Notes under the pieces: model-generated
The model's database searches: none
What the model was told of the DNA's origin: nothing
What the model saw: the letters and a program-made list of their open reading frames with translations, nothing else
Origin: Dillenia suffruticosa
Taxonomy: Eukaryota > Streptophyta > Magnoliopsida > Dilleniales > Dilleniaceae
Direction: 5' to 3'
NCBI GenBank assembly: GCA_033439265.1
Contig: JAVTVX010000024.1
Coordinates: 3,811,001-3,875,000, forward strand
Length of the DNA: 64,000 nucleotides
Position numbers and translations under genes: made by a program
In this document: positions 44,225 to 55,407 of the stretch, piece after piece
Position numbering within the stretch: position 1 is the first letter of the stretch
How the letters are laid out: every line of letters begins with the position of its first letter

Positions 44225-44877
44225 GGCCCGCAGTTCTGCCCTTTGGGCGGGTAAGGGCTTGAAACCTACGACTAGCCCAGTCTATCCTAATGCTTTGGTT
44301 TCTTAGGTGTAAGCTATGTACATACGAAATTATATATGCTCTCCATAATTAATTAAACAACCCTCGTTTTGACATTTGCGTGCAGTTTCTGTAATCTAAA
44401 AAATGTTTTAAAAATATTTTGACCCTTTGCACAATTTTTTCTTGTTCTACATTTTTTCACATTTTCTCCTTTCATATAAATGTACCCTTCATTGGCTAGA
44501 AGAAACGTACCACGAAGGTCACATAAGATTAGAATTACTATTCCATTTTTACTTCTTTTATTAAGAAAAGAAAAGGTTTATAATTCAAGGCATAAATTTA
44601 GGAACAATAAATCTAGTACCCACCTTGTTTGGTCAATTAAAGTACTGGTGGCTTTTGAACCAAAAAACATAAAGAAAACTAGGAAAAGCCTAAGATTTCT
44701 CTAGTACACACAAAAAAATTGCTGTCTTCTTTTAGACCCAAATATAATAAACATTGTGTCAGATATTTCCCTGCTTCCTCTTCTTCCCCATTGAAGCAGG
44801 GCTAAGATTGGCTTGCTTCTGGGGGTCTCCATTTTTTTAAGGTCTTGTTTTTCTTTTTAACAAAAAAATCAAGAAAA
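44225..44877. other. Spacer between copia element 2 and the pectate lyase pseudogene
   Basis: The first bases (GGCCCGCAG...) continue the sequence cut by copia insertion. The rest is AT-rich and may hold the former promoter of the pectate lyase gene. No coding signal is supported. Confidence 0.5.
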
Positions 44878-46604
44878 ATGGCATGTGTGAGTCTTCACTA
44901 CTCTTTCTGTTTCTTCTTGTTGGTAGGCATCCCAATTCAAGCCAATATAGGACAGTTTGATAAGCATTGGATGAGAAGAGCCGAAAAAGCCCGGTTGACC
45001 CCAACACAGAAGAGGCCACTTATCGTTTCCTTGCCCATGTTACCAAGTGTGTCTTATTCACACATATTAATTTATTTATTATTATTTTTTTAGGAAAAAA
45101 AATATTTAGCTAATACTCTTGCATTATAAACGTTTCAAAACTATCCATTATTCTCGTCAACTTTTGGATTTGATGGTTGTTCACAACACTTGAGACTAAT
45201 GAAATTACGACGAGTGACCAGGATGACCAACAGCACAAGGAGGAACCTTAAGAGTCAACAAGGAGCGGGAATATGTGGCTACAAACCCCATTGACCGCTG
45301 CTGGCGGTGCGACAAAGACTGGGAAAAGAACAGGAGAAAGCTAGCTGACTGTGTCCTTGGATTTGGCCGCAAGACCACTGGTGGCAAGCATGGAAGGACC
45401 GACGTTGAGACAAGCGCCGCAGACGATGATGTGGTGAATCCCTAACCAGGAACTCTTCGCCACGCTGTAATCCAAAAGGAGCCACTCCGGATTGTCTTTG
45501 CGAGAAGTATGATCATTCAGCTTAAACAAGAGCTTGTGGTGACTAGCGACAAGACAATCGATGGTAGAGCAAAGAATGTGAATATTGCCAAGGGAGCCGG
45601 TATCACAATCCAGTTTGTTAATAGTGTGTTCATTCATGGCCTTCACATTCATGACATTGTGCCGATGAAAGGTGGAATGATTAGCGACCCCGTTGATCAT
45701 GTTGGATCTAGAACAAAGCGATGGAGATGGTATTTCCATCTTTGGTTCATCCAACATTTGGATTGATCACCTTTCCTTGTCCAACTGCCGTGATGGTTTA
45801 ATTGATGCCGTCCAGGTATCAACTGCCATTACCACCTCCAACTGCCACATGACCAACCATAATCAGGTAACAAATCCATTTTTCGTCAAATACTACATGT
45901 AACGTAATATATATCATCAAAAATTGTACAGAAAAAATCTGTTCAATAGAGTTTATCTGCCAAAAAAAAAAGAAAAAGAAAAAACGCATGATGAATAGCA
46001 TTTGATCAAGTGTTGGGCAAGTGCTGCAGGTCATGTTGTTTGGGGCAAACAATAGCTATGATGCCGATAAGAAAATGTAAATCACGCTTGCATTCAACCG
46101 CTTTGGCAGAGGATTGGTTCAGAGAATGCCAAAGCGTAGATGGGGATTTTTCCATGTTGTTAACAATGACTACTCCCATTGGTTTATGTATGCCATTGGT
46201 GGAAGCAGCAACCCCACTATCATTAGTCAGGGTAACCGTTTCGTCACTTCTCAAAATGATGCTGCTAAGGAGGTAAATGAAGGAACAAAAAAGGAGAATA
46301 CCTTTTCCTTAATTCTCAAAACTTTTAGAGCAACGGGCAATTTTGGCAATAGAAATGGATTTGATATATGTATTTGGGTTTGCTATGTAGGTGACAAAGA
46401 GGGAGTATGCTCAAGAAAGTCAATGGAAGAATTTGCAATGGACATCAGAGAATGATGAAATGAAGAATGGAGCATTCTTTGTTCAATCTGGAAAAACAAG
46501 GCGACTTCCTACAGCGGACATGATCAAGGCCAAGCCTGGGTCATGGGTCACAAGACTCGCGCTTCTCTGGTGCACTCAACTGTGCGACAGGGAACCTATG
46601 TTAA
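44878..46604 (+). pseudogene. Pectate lyase (PL1 family) pseudogene
   Basis: The N-terminus MACVSLHYSFCFFLLVGIP is a clear signal peptide and is followed by FDKHWMRRAEKA. After an intron come [19 protein letters not shown], a secreted pectate lyase landmark, then [30 protein letters not shown] and [18 protein letters not shown] and [12 protein letters not shown] follow. A later exon begins at 46030 with VMLFGANNSYD and [20 protein letters not shown], the block with the catalytic arginine. The last exon starts at 46391. The C-terminal GALNCATGNLC ends with TAA 46602-46604. It is broken by frame changes near 45270, 45700 and 46560 and in-frame stops at 45443-45445 and 46078-46080. The parent enzyme would cleave cell-wall pectin by beta-elimination. 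No intact product is possible. Confidence 0.9.
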
Positions 46605-48610
46605 AGAATTCCCTTTTTTCCTTTTAGTTTTTTATGGTTCATTTTAACAAATAAAAAGGTTAGGGCCAAACGTTGTGCTCAAAAACACGACTGATGAGGA
46701 AGGAAAAATTTGACAAAAATAATCAAAGCGTACCATTATAGTAGAAAAAAGGGAAACAAGAACATATTCTGTAGAGGGCACAACGTGCTTCCAAGGGGGG
46801 AGAGGTTAAATTTAGCCAGTTTATTTAGCTAATCTTCAAAATCGCTATATAAGGTATAGAAAGCAAAACTGGAATTCAAGTAGTTGGGGTCAAGAGCTTT
46901 AGGGTACCCAATTTGCTCTGACCGAACAAATCTATACTGGGTTGTATAAGAGGATTAGATGTTCTGATGTTGTAGTTTTCTCCTTTTTTTATTGGGATCA
47001 AAAGTGGAAAAATTTTGTCTCAACTCTGTTTTTGATATGATTATTTTCTTTTTGATTTTATATTTTTTTGATATATATAAGCACGAGGCAATAATAAAAT
47101 CTGATTAATCACCACCTCGATTTAATAAAAATAATGACTGAAATAGCTTGAAAGTTAAAACTTTTAAGAGAGAGAGAGAGAGAGAGCTCCTAAGTAAGCA
47201 CAAAGAAAACAGCCTGTTGGAGGATAACATGGAGAGTTCACACCCAACATATGATTAGTTTCTTAATACACATGCCTAATAACTTCATCTTCTCCAACAC
47301 TTGTCTTGAAGATGACAGACCTCTGTGGATAGAACTTTGATTGTTCAATGTTCATGACAAAGATTAAACAAGGGCGAATTTTGTCTTACCCACTAGGTAT
47401 CATGCCTGTTTTTCCTACTAAGTTTAAGAGTTAACAGACAAGGTAAGACAAACCAAATGGGCAAACTCATTATGATGAATCATCTATTTCTAGCTGATTA
47501 TCTTCAAGAATATTACAAGATTTGTTACATAGAAAACACCGTCAAGGAGAAGTTGCGTGATGGAAACAAACTTTACTGTCACCCCTCCACCACAGGAAAC
47601 TGCAGTGAAACAGCTATGAAAATAACTAAGCAAACGGCTGCAGACATTTACTAATGCGAAAGATGTATCCTATGATACATCTAAAACTCAGAAAGAGTAT
47701 GGACCAGAAAATCTTGTCCCATATTTTAGCATAATGACCATTTGTTCCTGCAACAACTATTGCAGAAAACAAAAATTGGAATCTATTCTGTTGCCATAAA
47801 GCAAAACAATCCAAACTTATTGTCCATTTCGACAATCCAAAATGTCCCTTTTAAGGATTGTTTACAAATGTTGTCACTATGCTGTCTGGTTTGAGTTTAT
47901 TCCTGTAAAAGCCAAGCTGGGACTTAGCGAATCGCCTTTACTACTGATCTTGTCTGATTTGATTTCAATTACTGCTATGGATTTTCAGTTCGACTGCATT
48001 AACTACAACGTTTTCCCATTTTCACCCATTTTAGTCCTAGTAAAAGCAAAATTTAGGAACATTTTCTCGATCAAATATCCCATTCAGAAAAAATTTTGAC
48101 CTTAAAATGTTGCATCCCATGATGCTTTTCAACTGACTTGACTATTTCTTTTATTTCCTTTTTTAACCCTTTTCTGGGATCATTCTCCTAACATAAATTT
48201 CCCCATCTAGAAAAAATTTTACCTTAAATATTTTCACCACATGAGAGTAATTTGAGAGCCAACAATGTGTAGCAGATGACATGAACCTAGTCAAATTTGC
48301 TCTTATCCCAAGGACCCAGGAAATGATTTTGTCAGCATTTCTGAAAATGAAAATCTTGAATTCATCGACAATTTGACTCAATTCTGACCTCCTTGGAGGT
48401 CGACCATTTGTCGTTAGAGCATGTTCTTGATTTCTTAAACAGTAATACCTTGAACTGCGAGTTCTCCTAACAAGCATATGGACATAAAAACTTTGTCTCT
48501 AATAATTTCGTAATCATCGAAGGACTTGTCTTAGTGTAAGCTGTGCTAGTTGTAACAACAAAAAACAAAGACCCTATGAGATAAAAAGGGATATAACACG
48601 TATATATACA
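46605..48610. other. Spacer upstream of the AP2 gene
   Basis: Two kilobases without a supported gene. There is a GA run at 47170-47186. Short ORFs at 47457-47654 and 47842-48099 have no recognisable content. A duplicated word pair (CATTTTCTCGATCAAATATCCCATTCAGAAAAAATT-like and CATTCTCCTAACATAAATTT-like) is too weak to call. The right end is the probable AP2 promoter. Confidence 0.5.
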
Positions 48611-48618
48611 TATATAAG
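48611..48618 (+). promoter_or_regulatory. Probable TATA box of the AP2 gene
   Basis: TATATAAG lies 87 bases upstream of the chosen start codon, at the usual distance if the leader is short. It is part of a longer TA-rich run, so it is only a likely candidate. Confidence 0.45.
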
Positions 48619-48697
48619 CGCTTACAGGTGTTCTTGGTAGATCAAGCGAGCGATACAAAGTGTCTGGTACTGTTTAGACTGAGAATTTGTGGAAGAG

Positions 48698-50594
48698 ATG
48701 GATCAGATGACTTCTGTGAAATCTGAAGTAAGCCCTGAAGGAGCACACAGGCAGGTTTTGGCGCAGGATATGAATAAGCGTGTGAAAAGCCGAAGAAGAG
48801 ATCCTTCTGCTGTTGCAGCAATTAACGGCAATGAACAACATAGCGATGATCAACAGCAGCAGCAGCTACAACAGAATACACAAGGTGATCAATGTACCGA
48901 TGGGGCAACGACAGTGAAGAGAAGTTCAAGATTTCGAGGAGTTAGCAGGTGAGATTACTAAGATTGATTGGTGTTTATAGGTTGATACATTGAGAAAGTG
49001 AGGCCAACACATTGACTATGACAGGCATCGATGGACTGGTCGATTTGAGGCTCATTTGTGGGATAAAGGGTCATGGAATGCAACACAAAGGAAGAAGGGA
49101 AAGCAAGGTATACACGAACTGTCCCAGAAAAAAACTAAATGTACTGCTAAGGTTTCATATTTCAGGTTCTATTGGTTGCTTATTTCTTATTTTGTCTTTT
49201 GATCATGCTTTGGATCAAATGGTTGGAACGGTGTAGTTTATCTTGGTGAGTAACTTGATCAGAAATTGAGACTAAGTTTGACTAAGTTTAGAGATCAAAG
49301 CTAAACGTTGAGAGACTAAATCTTTGGGTGACCATTTAATTTATCAGGCGCTTATGATGAAGAAGAATCTGCTGCAAGAGCCTATGATTTGGCTGCTCTC
49401 AAGTACTGGGGAACATCTACTTTCACAAATTTTCCGGTAAGAAATCTTTTTTGTAACTTCAAAAACTTGTGTTCATTTTTCTGGCTTTATTCAAAGAAAT
49501 CTAATGGAAACACCAACTGCTTACAACTCTTACAGGTCTCTGATTATCAGAAAGAGATTGAAATCATGCAAAATGTCACGAAGGAAGAATACTTGGCCTC
49601 TATAAGAAGGTAATCACCTTATCAAATATCCAAGTCCCTCAACTTTAAGTTCTCATTCAGTATAAAATTGAGGAGATGTTTCTTTAATACAGGAGAAGCA
49701 GTGGCTTCTCAAGAGGCGTTTCAAAGTACAGAGGAGTTGCAAGGTGAGAAGTGCTCTTTTACATCATCCAAATTTCATACAAGAAAATGAAATGTACCAA
49801 CCTAATAATTCTCAAAAAACTGCAGACACCATCACAATGGAAGGTGGGAAGCAAGAATCGGGAGAGTTTTCGGAAACAAGTATCTCTACCTTGGCACATA
49901 CAGTAAGTTCGAACCTCAGATGAATACCAACTTAAAAGTCATAATTCGTAACAAAAATTTGACCTCAAATGGACACACTCGTAATCTTGCAGGCACCCAA
50001 GAGGAGGCTGCTCATGCCTACGATATTGCTGCAATTGAGTACAGAGGAATCAATGCAGTCACCAACTTCGACCTAAGCACATATATCAGATGGCTAAGGC
50101 CTGGAACCAATTCAATTGCCTTTCAAGAGCCAAGACTGATGATAAAGTCTCAACCTGTGCAGACCAACTCTAACCCTACATCAAGCGACGACCTACCTTT
50201 TTTCCATCCTAATCCGTTCCCTTTAGATGACTTGAACTCCCCTCCGACGGAAGAAACATTCCCCACTGAAATGCTTGTAATGGAAAACACCAAGTCTGCA
50301 CCCACTGCGCTTGGCCTCCTCCTCAGGTCTTCAGTGTTCAGAGAATTAGTAGAGAAAAACTCAAACCCGGATGATGAAGAAGCCGATGAAAATGGCATTA
50401 AAAACCAACCGCGGGAGGATGAGTTTGGAGGGATATTTTATGATGACTTGGGTGAGACTCCATATCTGTGCCCCCCCCCCCAAAATGATGCGTTGCCAAG
50501 AATAAACTTGGAGGAAAGTCCCTCGCCTCTGTACAATCGGACAGCGCGGGCATCATGGAATGCTGCATTAAACATGTCTTCTTCGATTCACTGA
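48698..50594 (+). CDS. AP2-type transcription factor, WRINKLED-like (two AP2 domains), 8 exons
   Basis: Exons: 48698-48948, 49025-49107, a 9-nt microexon 49237-49245, 49348-49436, 49536-49609, 49693-49743, 49826-49902 and 49993-50594. The joined frame is open for 411 aa. The start [10 protein letters not shown] is the first in-frame ATG of exon 1. A basic KRVKSRRR stretch is a likely nuclear signal, followed by a glutamine run. AP2 domain 1 (about 79-144) has [19 protein letters not shown], with the VYL of the YLG element supplied by the microexon. A linker with [10 protein letters not shown] leads to AP2 domain 2 (about 181-244), [18 protein letters not shown]. The acidic C-terminus contains [16 protein letters not shown]. 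Architecture and the 9-nt exon match the WRI1/WRI3/WRI4 group, which activates glycolytic, fatty-acid or cuticle-lipid genes; which member this is cannot be decided here. Confidence 0.93.
49237..49245 (+). other. 9-nt microexon of the AP2 gene
   Basis: TTTATCTTG is flanked by GTGTAG upstream and GTGAGT downstream. It is the only way to join exon 2 (ending CAAG) to exon 4 (starting GCGCTTATG) so that the AP2 domain reads KQVYLGAYD. The same 9-base exon is known in WRI1 and its relatives. Confidence 0.92.
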
Positions 50595-51377
50595 CTATTA
50601 ACAAATCAAAATGTTAAATAAGAATTGTTTTCTGTTTTTCAGTCAGATGCTGATCTAAGATTGCAGTGTCTTTTTGTAATTTTGAATCAGAACGAGCAGA
50701 TGCTTATACAGCAACTTGATCATGTAGCATATCAACTGCGCCTCTATTTGAAAATAAATTTTAGGGGGGAGGGGGGAGATCTCTTGTAATAATATGGAAC
50801 GGGAACTGTAACATGGGGACTTTGAATAGTTGTCATACAGATAATAGATGGCCTTGATTAGAATGAATTGGTTTCACCATTTGACCGGCAATGCCCAAGG
50901 ACGGAGCAAGGGGGCTGACAGTGGCCATTCCCCCTTCCCCCCCACCCCCAATTTTCTTTTACTTGTTTTCTTTTCTCTCATCCTTTTTTATTTTTCTATC
51001 TCATCTCTCTCGTTCTATTTGATTAGATGTGGCACTTCCTTTTTGTTTATGGTTTGAGAAAGAGACTACAAATAATAATAATAATAATAAAACGTCAAAA
51101 AGAGATGACGTACTTATCTCTCTCTTTCCATTAACTACCCTTCATGCAAGACTCGGCAAAGAGGACAAAAAGAGAAAATGACAACATTAGACGCAAAACA
51201 TCTCCTCTCATCTCTCTGCACAATTTTTTAGGGTTTTTTTAATTTATTCGAGGTTTTTTAGGGATTTTCTTTTATTCATCGAATGTTCGATTTTTTTTAT
51301 TAATATTGAAAAAAAAAATTAATAGCACGTTACCCAATACATGATTAATAAGATTTTTTTTTTTTTTAAGCATTGTT
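50595..51377. other. AP2 gene 3' flank
   Basis: The 3' UTR is followed by a CT-rich and then A/T-rich spacer with an AAT microsatellite (51073-51090). No coding signal is supported. Confidence 0.5.
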
Positions 51378-51483
51378 GAGATTGTTTCAATATATGATTA
51401 GAATCCCGTCTTTAAACCTCTCTGCCTTTCGAGGTTGTTTCAATATATGTTTAGAATCCCGTTCTTAAACCTCTCCGCCCTTG
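51378..51483 (+). repeat. 53-base tandem repeat, two units
   Basis: Units 51378-51430 and 51431-51483 share GTTTCAATATATG, TTAGAATCCCGT and TTAAACCTCTC in order, with a handful of substitutions. The second unit ends exactly where the LTR element at 51484 starts, so the repeat may be pre-existing target DNA or a side effect of the insertion. Confidence 0.8.
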
Positions 51484-52613
51484 TGTCATAATCCAGAATA
51501 TGAGAAAAAAAAAAAAGATTAGGAAGAGAAAAAAAGAAAGAATTAGAAATTTTATTATAATTTCATTATATTCTTTATTACATGTATCGAATTACTATTT
51601 ATACTATTTTTATTAGCTAATTTCACTAAATATTTAATCATTTCACATACTATTTAACTATTTTACATAACTAATTAATCATTAACTCTTTTTACTAATC
51701 ATGATTAATTATTAACCATTATATTTAATAATTGTTACTTTACTTTCCTTTGATGACATTCTTGTTCTCAAAAATGAAAAATCAAGAATTGAGATTTGAA
51801 TTTATGAATTTTGAATAAAGATTTGTATTTGTATTGAAAGATAATGTGATGAAAATGAACAATGGATATAACTTAAGTTACAATGAGAATAGTGGAAGAA
51901 AAATAGAGATAGAAAAATTTGAAAGAAACTTTTCTTGAACTTCTTTTTAGTGAAAAATTTTGCTCGATAAATACTAAAAATTTAATTTTTGAAGAAATCG
52001 GTAAGAACCCACTATCAACAATTACTTTTTTAGATATGCAAGACCCTTCTTTTTTGGATATTTAAAATCCTTCTGCTCTCAATATTTTTTCACTAGGAAT
52101 AGATAAAATGAGAGAGTTTGAAAATGATTTAATATCTCTTCATAGATTTAGTATTGTTTTTTCTATTATTTGATTTTTTGTGATATTGTTTGATTTCTTT
52201 TCATTTTTTTTACTCTTTCTACTAAAGTTTTGATATCTCATTAATATCAATTAAAGATTGCTTTCTTTGATTTCCATAATCAATTCTTACATTTGTTCTT
52301 CGAAGACAAAAATTTGCTGAGAAACATAATCTCTAATACCAATTTGTAATAATTCAGAATATGAGGGTAAGAGGAAGATTAAGAAGAAAAGAAAAGGAGA
52401 GAGATCTACATAGAGAGAGAGATATAGAGAATACAGGAGAAACAAAGGAAAATTTTATTACAATTCTATCATATTCCTCAGGATTACTAATTTTACTAAC
52501 TAATTTCACTAACTATTTAAAAATTTCATCTAACTAATAATCTCATAATTAATCACCAACTCTTTTTACTAATCATGATTAACTAGTAACCATTATGATT
52601 AATTGTTGTTACA
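51484..52613 (-). mobile_element. Small non-coding LTR element, copy A (TRIM/LARD-like)
   Basis: Direct repeats 51484-51739 and 52345-52613 share CAGAATATGAG, TTTTATTA, ACTAATTTCACTAA, CTCTTTTTACTAATCATGATTAA and GTTAC. On the minus strand the repeat begins TGTAAC. The interior (about 605 bases) opens with a primer-binding-site-like TTGGTATTAGAG and has no coding frame. Interior words such as TCAAAACTTTA-TAGAAA, CTCATTTTATCTATT and AAGTTATATCCATT recur at 62424-63716 in the opposite orientation. Both are therefore one family. No convincing target duplication was found for this copy (CCTTG against CTTTC). Confidence 0.8.
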
Positions 52614-53416
52614 CTTTCCCATTGACATTGATCATCCCGCAGCCCTTGTTCCCAAACTCCCCAGAGACAACCATAAGCTTTTTCAACAGCGAGATAAGTA
52701 CCTTGCCATGCCACCCCACCACATGGTTTTCCTGGATGAGAGAATGGCGTTCGCAACATTGAGCAGATCAAAATTGCCGCCCAAGCAGGAATCACAGGGT
52801 ACAACGGATCCAATCTCGTGGAACCATGAAGGATTGCCCAGCCCTTCATCCATTTTCAGTAAGAAATAAGCATCAATTAACATTCAGTGGACACTCTAAT
52901 ATAGTCTATTAAACATGAAAGTTTGCCGCAGTTAAAAACAGACAAGTAAAACCAGCATCGTGGCAGCATATAAAAATGATAACCCTATGATGTAATACCA
53001 AAGGTCCATCTCTGGCCTCCAACACGAAAAGCAATACTTTGGTCCTCTTGCCATTTCAATATTTACAGTCAGCCATACATGCAACCTTCTTGCAACGTTC
53101 CTCTTGCTATTACAGCCCAATTAACAAGCAATGATCTATAACTCCCATATAAAGGCAAACATAATGAAGAATTATAAGGCAAAATGAACAGGAGCAAAAG
53201 AAGGTAACACCCTAATATTTGTGATCATCAACTTGACAAGCAGGACAAGTTGAAATTATCACAGAGAAAAGAACTGGGAATTAAACAACGATTCCTGTGA
53301 TTTGATTCATATCACCACCATCATTAGTGAGAATGAACGGCAATATCTGTTATTTGTATGACAGCTTCTTCAAAGCTGGCCACAGAAAATGCAGCATGAG
53401 CCCCTTTTTCAAGTCA
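52614..53416. other. Spacer and DUF1664 gene 3' region
   Basis: The first 250 bases are less AT-rich than their surroundings and carry overlapping ORFs on both strands (up to 88 codons). I do not recognise any of these and they could be a fragment of an old gene. The remainder is probably the 3' UTR of the minus-strand DUF1664 gene. Confidence 0.45.
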
Positions 53417-55368
53417 TCAACATTTCGTTGATACAGACCTGCAAATATAATTTTCAACAAAAATTAGAAGAGCATATTATTTACAGCAAGATGGTTTCAG
53501 TATTCAGAAATTTTGCTTAATTCAAGTACAAGTCACATCATCCTAGCCACTGGGGGCAAATATAGTCTCCGATCAGATTATTCCATGAATATCCTAGTCT
53601 GCAGGCCATTTCCAACATGCAACTTGTAGGACTAGGACTTGAGCATAAGCATTATAAAGTTAGGTACCAAGAGCTGAGCAAAATCATTTAGATGACATAC
53701 TTAGCTCATGGTTTGACTCTGCAGAGGTAATGTTAAGGACTCGAAAATTCTTTTGACAGCAAGAGCCCTGGAGTCGATTAATGACCTTGATGGTGGTATC
53801 CACTTTCACACCCAGTAAGAGGACTTGAGCAAGGCAAAGGAGGAAGTAAGAAAAGCACAACTTCGAACCTACCTTTAAATATGTTCTGGAATTCAAAACT
53901 CTCAAAATTCTTAAATGTGCCAGAAGATGCAAACTAAGCTTATAAGTTCTTTTTCAAACAAAGTAACGATGGGCCTTTTGAGGAAATTACATTCAGCAGT
54001 TATGGTCATTACTTAAGGAATTAATGAACCACATTTGGTAAGCCACAAAGTCATATAATGTATCAAAGTTAAGTCTCATAACAAGGCCCCGTTTGGAAGA
54101 GCTCTTCCTCTATATCTCTGGGTGACATCACACTTTGTCTTGCAACATATCTCTACTAGGACCCAAAAAGGAAAAAATAAAAAAATAAAAAAAATAAGTC
54201 CATTGAAAACTTATGGTTTTCCAATAAGCCATAAAATTTCCCTGTAAATACATAGATAGTTGACATCAGAATAAAATTTCATGGTCAATGCAGCCTCAAG
54301 TGCATAAGAAATTACAGTAGAGATTTCCCATGCCACCCGAAATAAGCTGTTGGGCCAAAATGTAATTTTAGAACATTGGAGAAGTTTATGAAGAAATAAT
54401 GGGAAAAAACCAAGACAGGGAATCTTCACATGACACTGAGGGACAAAGAGAGAGCTCAGCCCATTATACTCAAGTACGATTGATGCATTTTTGGATGGCA
54501 TAAAGGTCCTTATAGTCATCATATAGACATATGCTTCAGAAAATACGGGGTAGAAGGCAGATCAACATTCATCACCATTCAGATCACCAGTAGATTCCAA
54601 GATTTATCCCTATTTTTTAGTTCACTCAAAACATAAGCCCTCAACAAAGCTCTAAACAAGAATTGAACAGCACGTCAAGAATGCACACAATACTTACTGC
54701 AACCTAAGAAAACACAAGCATCAATATATACATTATTAGTCATATCTCACTTCTGGGACCCCAAAGTTCCAAACTAGAAATCAGGTCATTAAGCACTGGC
54801 ATGATAAACAATGCAACCTGAGGAAAAAGACATGAGAGTTAGTTCACACACCTTAATAGAGGTCTTGGCTGGCCATCCAATATCTCAATGCCCTCTTGCT
54901 GCGTGCTGGCATTTGCCAGGGCCCCATTATCATCACCTAGTGTAGCAGCAGCAAACTCTTTAAGACCCTGCAAAAATGTGAAGTTGCATAAATTTAACTG
55001 GAATTCAATTCAGCAATTTGTTTTTCGCATCACCACACAATCACCCTTTCAATGTTAGCACTGCTAAGTATCAGAATGAACATGACAACAATTTTTCAAA
55101 TTTGGACTAAATGTCTAGATAAACTCTAAGGCAGAGAGGCCTGTAATACTCAATTTACTAAGCTTACAGGCCAAAAAATTATTTTTCCTCCTTGATTCTT
55201 AGATAACACTGCATAGTAGATGATTAAAGATTTTTGATGACCACACTCACGAACTGCACAATATTATATTTAATCACTGAAGTAATGATAATTTCATACA
55301 CAGCACCTTCTTCTCATAAAAGATCCACCCCACCCCCACAGGCATCAGCAAACCTTATTTTAATAAAA

Positions 55369-55407
<39 letters not shown>

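Noticed and set aside
52614..52883. Overlapping ORFs between LTR element copy A and the DUF1664 gene
   Set aside because: Base composition is gene-like, but none of the frames shows a recognisable protein and the two strands compete. Not enough for a gene or pseudogene call.
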